A stretch of DNA of 64,000 bases from Hirudinaria manillensis (lineage: Eukaryota > Annelida > Clitellata > Hirudinida > Hirudinidae). The position numbers and the translations under genes were made by a program. Location: the NCBI GenBank assembly GCA_034509925.1, contig CM067527.1:2957501-3021500 (forward strand), written 5' to 3'. The first letter of the stretch is position 1, and each line of letters begins with the position of its first letter. The notes beneath the pieces were generated by a model. That model was not told the DNA's origin, did not search any database, and worked only from the letters and a program-made list of their open reading frames with translations. This document shows, piece after piece, positions 56,601-64,000 of this stretch.

Positions 56601-59426
56601 GAATTATAATTAATATAATTATTATAATTATATATATTATACTGGGTCCATGGTTACAACACTATTATTGGAAATAAATTAATAAAAACAATGTTTCTAA
56701 TGTAAGGATGAAACACATCAACATGAAATCGACTCCGGCAAGACTTGGAGCACAGAATTGTAAGTTGCTTCCTCGTAAATTCAACAGTTAGTGGTAATAA
56801 GTTTAAAATCTTTCTAAATGTTTTTGCAAAATATTCTTATATAATTCGTGCTGAGATACAGGGTCATTTAACAAATTTAAATTTTCAATAAAATAGTTTA
56901 TCATTTAAAATCATCGCCTCGTAACAAAATAATCCACTTATGCAAACATCTTCGTTGAATATAACGTTCAATCCACCACAGTAAAGATGATGATCATGAA
57001 GAAAACAATGGCGAATACCAACCAAATCCAAAATTTAAAACGGATAAAGTATTTTCCCCGCCTCTGGTATATTTATTAAATTGTTACAAATTATTTTTAA
57101 AGCTCAATCAATAAATAGCTTCTCAATAATTATCAATTATCAATTTATTAACTGATAATTAATTATCATAACATATCATAATCATTTACAATCATAACAG
57201 AAATCCTTAGGATGTTAATTCATTAAATACCTCATTAAATACAATTAATTAACACATTAAGTACGACCATGGTTATGAAGAGGAACCAACAGTGAAAGGA
57301 ACCGAAAAATCGCATCCTGTAAATTTATAAACTACTGATTATAATTTTTCTTAAAGAATGTATCGTTGCATCGAATTATAATTAATATAATTATTATAAT
57401 TATATCTATTATACTGGGTCCATGGTTACAACACTATTATTGGAAATAATTTAATATAAACAATGTTTCCGACATGAGGATGAAACGCATCAACATGAAA
57501 TCGACTCCGGCAAGACTTGGAGCACAGAATTGTAAGTTGCTTCCTCTTAAATTCAACAGTTAGTGGTAATAAGTTTAAAATCTTTCTAAATGTTTTTGCA
57601 AAATATTCTTATGTAATTCGTGCTGAGGTACAGGGTCATTTAACAAATTTAAATTTTCAATAAAATAATTTATCATTTAAAATCATCGCCTCGTCACAAA
57701 ATAATCCACTTATTCAAACATCTTTCTTGAATATAACGTTCAATCCACCACAGTAAAGATGATGATCATGAAGAAAACAATGGCGAATACCAACGAAATC
57801 TAAAACTTAAAACGGATCAAGTATTTTCCCCGCCTCTAGTATATTTATTAAATTGTTACAAATTATTTTTAAAGCTCAATCAATAAATAGCTTCTCAATA
57901 ATTATTAATTTATTAACTGATAATTTATTATCATAAATCACTATAATCATAACATATCATAATCATTTATAATCACAAAAGAAATCTTTAGGATGTTAAT
58001 TCATTAATTACCTCATTAAATACAATTAATTAACACATTAAGTACGACCATGGTTATGAAGAGGAACCAACAGTGAAAGGAACGGAAAAATCGCATCCTG
58101 TAAATTTATAAACTTCTGATTATTATTTTTCTTAAAGAATGTATCGTTGCATCGAATTATAATTAATATAATTATTATAATTATATCTATTATACTGGGT
58201 CCATGGTTATAACACTATTATTTGAAATAAATTAATAAAAACAATGTTTCTAATGTGAGGATGAAACACATCAACATGAAATCGACTCCGACGAGACTTG
58301 GACCGCAGAATTGTAAGTTGCTTCCTCTTAAATTCAACAGTTAGTGGTAATAAGTTTAAAATCTTTCTAAATGTTTTTGCAAAATATTCTTCTATAATTC
58401 GTGCTGACATACAGGGTCATTTAACAAATTTAAATTTTCAATAAAATAACTTATCATTTAAAATCATCGTCACGTCACAAAATAATCCATTTATGCAAAC
58501 ATCTTCGTTGAATATAACGTTCAATCCATCACAGTACACTTGATGATTATGAACAAAACAATGGCGAATACCAACCAAATCCAAAATCGGATCAAGTATT
58601 TTCCCCGCCTCTAGTATATTTATTAAATTGTTACAAATTATTTTTAAAGCTCAATCAATAAATAGCTTTTAAATAATGAATAATTTATTAACTGATAACT
58701 TATTATCATAGATCATTATAATCACATCATAATCATTTATAATTATAAATGAAATCCATAGGATGTTAATTAATTAATTACCTCATTAAATACAATTAAT
58801 TAACTCATTAAGTACGACCATGGTGATGAAGAGGAACCAACAGTGTTTGGACCGGGAAAATCGCAGCCTGTAAATTTATAAACTTCTGATTATTTTTTTT
58901 TTAATTTTTCTTTAAGATGATATTATTAGAAATAATTTATTGGAATTATATTATTGGAAATAATTTAATGAAAATAATGTTTCCAATGCGAGGTTGATAC
59001 ACATCAAGATGAAATCGTCTCTGTCGAGCCTTGGAAGACAAATGCGTAACTTACTTTTATCTTGAATTAATTATAAGTAATCGTGTGAAATATTTTTTTG
59101 CAAAATATGTCTATATAATTCGCTCGTCGAACATGTTTAAACGTTCATTAAAATGCTTAATTATTCAATAATTATTTAGTAATTCAATGCATCATCGCAA
59201 CATGATTCACTTGAACGTACATCTCTATTGAACATATCCCACAATCCGACACAGCGATAACGACGACGACGACGATGATGAGGAACAAGAGATTCCTCAA
59301 CAGTCTCAACTATCCCTAATAGCAGATCGAGAAAGGCCAAGGATGGAAAGACCGGAAAGACCCGGGCATAGATTTCCATCAAAACTCATAAGAGAAAAGC
59401 GTCAGATAAAATCCCCCTATTGTTGA
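41673..59426 (+). CDS. gene E: secreted repeat protein encoded by a tandem micro-exon array
   Basis: Signal-peptide exon 41673-41834 (KGLTILLFFLTSLISIDALV), exon 42116-42184, then repeated exons a (53 nt), b (67 nt), c (57 nt), and a terminal exon 59255-59426. Exon a starts: 42359, 43109, 43904, 44685, 45462, 46190, 47128, 47905, 48678, 49443, 50224, 50970, 51923, 52700, 53477, 54204, 55155, 55931, 56707, 57479, 58260, 58993. Exon b: 42628, 43407, 44179, 44960, 45737, 46628, 47403, 48179, 48953, 49718, 50496, 51407, 52198, 52975, 53752, 54643, 55430, 56206, 56982, 57754, 58535. Exon c: 42928, 43687, 44468, 45245, 46010, 46912, 47686, 48463, 49226, 50007, 50791, 51706, 52483, 53260, 54025, 54939, 55714, 56490, 57262, 58043, 58813. 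Phases are 0-2, 2-0, 0-0, so a whole unit is frame-neutral and adds 59 residues (a: DETHQHEID; b: DDDHEENNGEYQPNP; c: YDHGYEEE). Using all exons gives about 1390 residues. The tail has REKR before QIKSPYC. No family recognised. Confidence 0.85.
46912..46968 (+). other. gene E exon c of unit 6 with lost splice donor
   Basis: The normal CATCCT|GTAAAT boundary reads CATCCTTAAAT: the G of the donor GT is gone. If retained, the exon runs straight into TAA. The exon is 57 nt in phase 0/0, so skipping it would keep the frame. Confidence 0.85.
47686..47743 (+). other. gene E exon c of unit 7 with one-base insertion
   Basis: One extra A in the GGAAAAATC run makes the exon 58 nt. Inclusion would shift the frame of everything downstream; skipping would restore it. 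The matching exon in unit 17 (55714-55770) is normal, so the change came after the block duplication, or is an assembly error. Confidence 0.8.
50970..58992 (+). repeat. higher-order block, copy 2 (units 12-21)
   Basis: Matched private variants include the lost donor in exon c (units 6/16), CCTCAATACAAAATAA (units 8/18), CATTTACAATCATAAC (units 9/19), GCTGAGGTACAGGG (units 10/20), and the 61-nt exon b (units 11/21). Confidence 0.85.
54939..54995 (+). other. gene E exon c of unit 16 with lost splice donor
   Basis: The same loss of the donor G as in unit 6, shared because the two units descend from one ancestor by the 8-kb block duplication. Confidence 0.85.
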
Positions 59427-59773
59427 TCCACTCTTTCAGAAGAGTCTGGTGCTACGTCCCGCGTTGAATGAAGAACAAAGAAGATAATTTATAAAGCAAT
59501 CGAATGCAAAATTTGATTACATTCATTAAATTCGATATTACTTTCGTCGTTGGAAAACCTTTGCTAAATTTATTGGTAATTAATTGATAAACTGTTAATT
59601 TTATTATTAATATTTTGATAATTGATATTTTTATTATTAATAAATTATTATGACGCCCTCCTTGCTATTAATAATCGCTTTAATATATCGAGTTTCATCC
59701 GGAACTCTTGACTTTAGCGAATAATTTATAAATTTTAAAAAAATCTTTGAAGAGGAAGAGTTACAGTCCAAAA
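59427..59773. other. 3' flank of gene E
   Basis: Untranslated or intergenic AT-rich sequence after the TGA. An AATAAA lies at 59639-59644. Confidence 0.5.
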
Positions 59774-61250
59774 TACAGTGCGTGTCACAAGGTTGGAACA
59801 CTCATGTTTTTTAACTATAATTTTGTTGTTATAAGTCATGTCAAAGCCATTTATTTATATGATATGTAGGTGTTTACTAGCTACGGGAAGATATTAATTT
59901 CAATGATTTTGGACAACTACATTTTGTAATTTATGCAAAAAACTCTAAATATGATAAAAAGTGAAAATCGGTGAGCCTCATATGAAAGCAAAAATCTTTA
60001 TTTTTCATGTTAAAACAAACGTTTAAATTATAAAATAAATAAAGCTGATAATGAGTTTTGTCATTCTTTTTTTGAAATACTTCCTGAACTCGATCTTTCA
60101 TTGATTCCAAGAAGAGTTTCAGCCTCTTATTATCCGACTTTATCATTTCCCCTCTCAGATATTTTTTGCAATTCAAAAGTGCTAGTTTTTTTGCCTAACA
60201 TTACAATGTACTTGATTAGTGAACAATCCCGACACATATTCAGCAGGATTTTGGCCCGGAAGTTGACCACTTTAAGCCATAGATTCTTCTTCTGGAAAAT
60301 AACCTTTTTTGCGATTGTAATAACCAGGGGTCCTCAAACTAATTATAGAAGGTCAGGTTTATTGAAAGTGTCTTCCACTTGGAAGATGTACAATGCTCAA
60401 ATGTCTAAGTCTTGAAATCTGCTGTTTCCCTAACTCTCGCTCTCCTTTTCGAGATAATTCTATTTGTCGAGGTTCATAACCAAAGACTCTGAATAGAGCC
60501 CATTAATTAATTATCAAAATTATATTGCCAATAAATTTAATTAATTACTAAATTAATTAATCAGCAATCTAATTTTAATTATTCTTCAATTATCTGGATC
60601 CAGGGATCCAACACTATTGAGATGTGGATGGAACCATTGTTTTGTTAAAAGATAACGTTATCCATTTGAAATGAACTCTGTAGGCATAGGAGGTATTTGT
60701 TTAGAATTTAAACACATTCTGATCAATTTTGTTTCCCCTTTAAGACCACCACATCTGATGAACCAAGAGAAGAAATAGCAGTCCAACAATGGCCTCCAAA
60801 AGTTCTTTTGAGTGATTTTAGGGACTTCTGACATTATGCCAATAATATTTGAAACCATATGGACTGTCAAACTTAAAATGTTTTTCATCTGAAAAATTGC
60901 AATGCTCCAATTCATATCCAAACTCCTCATCTCCTCGAGCCAATTCAATCGAAGTTTTTTGTGATGTTCTGTCAAGAATGTCTTTTACTAGCGCTTTCTA
61001 TACTTTAAAAATCGGCTACCCTGAAGGTGTCTACATATTGGAGACTGGCTTAAATTCAATTTCAACTTTTTTTCGAGCCCCATTGAAGAGCATTCTCCCT
61101 TGCAAGCTTCACGAACAAGAAATCTCTTCTGATGATAATCCAGTTTTCGAGATCTTCCTGATCACTTAGTTGGTTCTATAACTATCTGGATCCTTTTAAA
61201 ATAGTCTGACAACATTTCCATAATATTTAAACCCTTTTGAAATATCAGAA
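59774..61250 (-). mobile_element. decayed Tc1/mariner-type DNA transposon
   Basis: The left end TACAGTGCGTGTCACAAGG is a Tc1-like terminal sequence beginning at a TA. On the minus strand the transposase can be followed in broken frames: SPICRHLQ and LTEHHKKLRLNW (about 61080-60935), FSDEKHFKFDSPYGFKYYW with the second catalytic Asp (about 60900-60840), and a C-terminus LKLFLESMKDRVQEVF (about 60120-60060). Stops and frameshifts lie throughout. No matching right-hand inverted repeat was found, so the element is truncated or diverged and cannot be active. Confidence 0.75.
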
Positions 61251-62387
61251 AACGACTTTATTTAGCTAATTTAATGCCTTAATTTGTCTTTTTTACATTT
61301 CAACAAGAACCCAATTATAATAAGCTTAACTATCATTTTTTTATTTAATCAAATAATCATTTAACATTATTTATATATATATATCCTTATTATAATATCC
61401 ACCAGTAATGGTCGGTGTAATAAAATGCTATTTCCTGCACAGGAAGAGACAACATTTTTAATCTTTGAAACGCATCTGAACAACATCAAAGGGATTTTTC
61501 CATGGAGTATCATTCATATTCATATTCAAATTTTGCTTCATAAACATATTGAAATTTTATCAAGTGATAATAGAGGCACGAAATAACTGAAACTTTGGGC
61601 AATTATACGCTACGGTTTTTCAGAAAACTAGACTAAGCAAGATTTTTTTGGCCAGAAGATGTGGTGGTGGTGATCACAGTGATTTAAAAAATAAATTAAT
61701 AAAATGTAAAAAAAAGATTAAACTAGTCTTAAAGATACTATCTTATGTCAAACATCATCTCTGACGATAATAACCTTAAAAACCACCATGGTTAGAGCTG
61801 CCCATGTAAATCAAGATAGCTTATGGTTTAAAAAGTGACCTTTTTTATTGCAGTGGAGGCATCTCTGAAGCTTTCCCGGCTTTTCATATAATCACGTAAC
61901 CACGGTACGGTTATCATACTCTTGCCTTTGCCCACAATCCGGTTTAAATGTCTGTCAGGCTTGATCCAGAATTGTCCTCCTCCTTTATCTTCTACCGTCT
62001 GCCTTTCTGGTCCTATTGGAAATGTACTTAACTGTCAAGCTTAAATCTCTTGTATTCATTATCGCTTGCACCGGTAGCAGATAGTAACAAGTTGATAGAC
62101 AACATTTGTTAATCTATTTACTTGATTATAATAATAATAATAAATAATTCACTTGCGAAGCATGATTGTTATCTCTTTAACCTGTGGCGTGTATTTATCG
62201 AGTTCAAAATTGAGTTAATAAGCAGTTATAAAAAATGGATACATATATATATATATAATGCCAATTCTAATTTATATCTGTACCAGCTTTGTTAAAAGTT
62301 AGCTTTTAATTTTTTTCAAATATTAAATTTTAGTAAAATATATTACAGGCAACTTAATGTTACTAAGTATATTACATATGCCGACGG
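61251..62387. other. AT-rich intergenic between transposon relic and gene B
   Basis: Short TA repeats lie at 61374-61384 and 62241-62258. No coding signal recognised. Confidence 0.5.
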
Positions 62388-62484
62388 ACTTTAACAGCGA
62401 ACTAACATGACATGCGACATGACGAGCATTGCTTGGGGCACTGAGTCATTAGCAAGTATTTCTGATCCCTGCTATCCGTCTAGA
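62388..62484 (+). promoter_or_regulatory. upstream block of gene B, conserved in gene A
   Basis: This shares AACATGACAT, TGACGAGCA, GAGTCATTAG and GTATTTCTGATCC in order with 33650-33751. Here it lies only about 75 bp before the acceptor of the start-codon exon. The shared GTATTT (62456) may be the donor of an untranslated first exon. Confidence 0.5.
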
Positions 62485-62559
62485 TAATAATTATTTATTA
62501 CTTTAATTATTATTATTAATGTTAATGTTAGTTAATACTAATTACGCTTTGAATGCAGG

Positions 62560-63497
62560 ATGGCACAGCAAGCGTATCACTCGACCTGTTTACTTCTCCT
62601 TGTCCTCATTTTCTTGGCTGTACACAAAGAGGTGTCGGCACAGGAAGCGCCAAAGCAAGAAGCAGCTCGCCGCCCTTGCCGTCCTGCCACTGGATTCGTA
62701 ACGGATCTCGTGAGTAAAGTGGTTCAGTGGATCTTTATGGAAGAATTTGGTTTTGAAATCCTCCTTAGACGAATTTGTTCTGCTGTACACGGATTGTGAA
62801 ATAGAATTTCGTTTAAATGTGATGGTTAAACTGTCGAGGGGCGATTCTATTTGGACTATTCTTTTCTATTTTTTTTTTATGTATTATATCAAATTATATT
62901 AAATATTAAATTAAACTTTAATTAAGTGATGATCGTAATGAAACAACAAAATATTTAATTACACTGTCCATGTAGGACTAGTAACAACTGTAATGATATA
63001 CAACTTAAGTTGTCAAATGAACTTTCATTTTGCAGGGTAAGAGAGCTTCAGGTGGAGTAACCTGTCCCCCAGGTATTAAACTTGTAATAACGTGCAATAA
63101 GCCATTCTTATTTGACAAAATAGGGCAGTTTTTACAAAACTTCATTACTAGGCCACTCTCTCTACTATGCCACATTTGCTCGGTCCCGTCGGGTGGCATA
63201 GTAGCGAGACTTGAGTGTGTATTTATAAAGTATTATACTTTAAAATTGAAACTTCCAAATCTTCACGGCGTAATATTACATTACTAATATAATTATACTA
63301 AGGCTTCACATTTCATGGGAATAAAATTTTTAATGCCAAAATTGATCGAAATAAATGTAATGATAAAAACAAAATGATTCTTTTTCTTTTCCAGAAAATG
63401 CAGCAGACGTTATCCAGACGATGTCAGCCTTAAAAATGCTGCTTATGTTGATGCCGTTGTCCCTTTCGAGGATGCTATCACTTTGCTAATTTTATGA
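62560..63497 (+). CDS. gene B: Cys-rich secreted paralogue of gene A
   Basis: Exons 62560-62709, 63036-63229 and 63395-63497 give 148 residues. The ATG follows an acceptor (ATGCAG). The signal peptide (AYHSTCLLLLVLIFLAVH) matches gene A, as does TGFVTDL|GKR at the first junction and the donor GTATTATAC of exon 2. Exon 2 is 144 nt longer than in gene A and adds a hydrophobic, Cys-bearing stretch (ITRPLSLLCHICSVPSGG). The mature protein has seven Cys residues, while gene A has none. Exon 3 ends YVDAVVPFEDAITLLIL. AATAAA at 63497-63502 overlaps the TGA. Alternative: a donor at 63072 (GTATTA) would give a short exon 2 and shift exon 3 into a worse frame, so I prefer the long form. Function unknown. 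Confidence 0.65.
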
Positions 63498-64000
63498 ATA
63501 AATCAATCTGAGGAACCCCTCTATTACTATTGTTGTTATTATTCACTTTCGTATGGAATTCAAAAGTTGACTCGAAGGATTGTAAAAATCAATCAAACTA
63601 AACTGTGTCAAGGTTGATACTAAGGGCATGAATAAATGCACGGATACCAACCAGGGGAGTGGGGCTGGTCGTAGTGTCTTGCTTAAATAAAAATAAATTG
63701 TGAAAATGTTAATAAGGTTCATTTAGTATGCATCACGTGTACGTGTGTAATTTAAATTACATATTAGACAAACAAACCTTTAATTGTATTTAAATTGTTT
63801 ACGTTTTTAAAATCGAGTTTGCACGATGAATGTTGTCGCAGGAAGTCAAAAGATAGTTTTAAAATGTATTTTCAAGTTATTATTTTTGGACATTTCGGCA
63901 TTAATCAAGGTTTAATTTAAAATCTCTTTCTTTTTAACGATAAGAGATAATCAGTATCTGATTGGATAACGATTGGGAATTGACCGCTTGACAGCTTTTA
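63498..64000. other. 3' flank to the right edge
   Basis: AT-rich sequence after gene B. Nothing recognised. Confidence 0.5.

Larger units (their letters stand above)
42359..59045 (+). repeat. tandem array of 21 three-exon units plus one partial unit
   Basis: The DNA unit averages 792 bp (common length 765-781, with long units of about 940-950). Introns and exons are equally conserved between units, down to short motifs such as TCCCCGCCTCTAGTATAT and GGGTCCATGGTTACAACA. Two forms of exon a exist. The common form is followed by GACTTGGAGCACAGAATT. The other (units 2, 6, 12, 16, 22) has ATCGTATCTGTCAAGACTTT or a close relative. Confidence 0.95.

Noticed and set aside
42359..59045. CRISPR-like or satellite DNA array
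   Set aside because: Units carry consistent splice sites and open frame-compatible exons between a signal peptide exon and a terminal exon, so it is a eukaryotic gene array and not a CRISPR locus or plain satellite.
60849..61169. 106-codon plus-strand frame
   Set aside because: It is antisense to the decayed Tc1-like transposase.

Overview
The window is AT-rich, intron-rich DNA from an invertebrate animal. Genes have many exons bounded by GT/AG, AATAAA signals follow stop codons, and AT-rich microsatellites are everywhere. A degenerate interstitial CCCTAA/TTAGGG tract, a Tc1-like relic and a 5'-truncated LINE tail are present. No exact taxon can be named; a lophotrochozoan such as a flatworm is possible but not proven. 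Left part (0-21 kb) is a compact run of conventional genes: a LARGE/GT49-type glycosyltransferase (+, probably entering from beyond the left edge), a two-Ig-domain cell-surface protein (-), a nicotinic acetylcholine receptor alpha subunit (+), a small multi-pass membrane protein (-), a 95-residue orphan (+), and a WIPI/Atg18 autophagy beta-propeller gene (-). Middle (21-33.6 kb) is gene-poor: simple repeats, the telomere-like tract, a TATA/CCAAT promoter with an untranslated first exon, two GTCACGTGAC palindromes each next to ATTGG, and a 20-bp minisatellite. Right part (33.6-63.5 kb) is a cluster of small plus-strand genes for secreted proteins with signal peptides and dibasic (KR, RR, GKR, REKR) processing sites. 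Genes A (34.8-36.2 kb) and B (62.6-63.5 kb) are paralogues flanking the cluster. D (38.1-39.3 kb) has a broken partial copy at 36.9 kb. Between them lies gene E (41.7-59.4 kb), the highlight: a signal-peptide gene of about 67 exons, nearly all micro-exons of 53, 67 and 57 nt repeated in that order 21 times plus a final partial unit, each unit adding 59 residues of acidic, His/Tyr/Pro-rich sequence without changing frame. The array has a second level of order: ten consecutive units (about 8 kb) occur twice in tandem. Some units carry a lost splice donor or a frameshift in the 57-nt exon, which is phase 0/0 and can be skipped without harm. The cluster looks like a rapidly evolving secretory locus that makes length variants by unequal exchange and possibly alternative splicing; its biological role is not evident from sequence alone.
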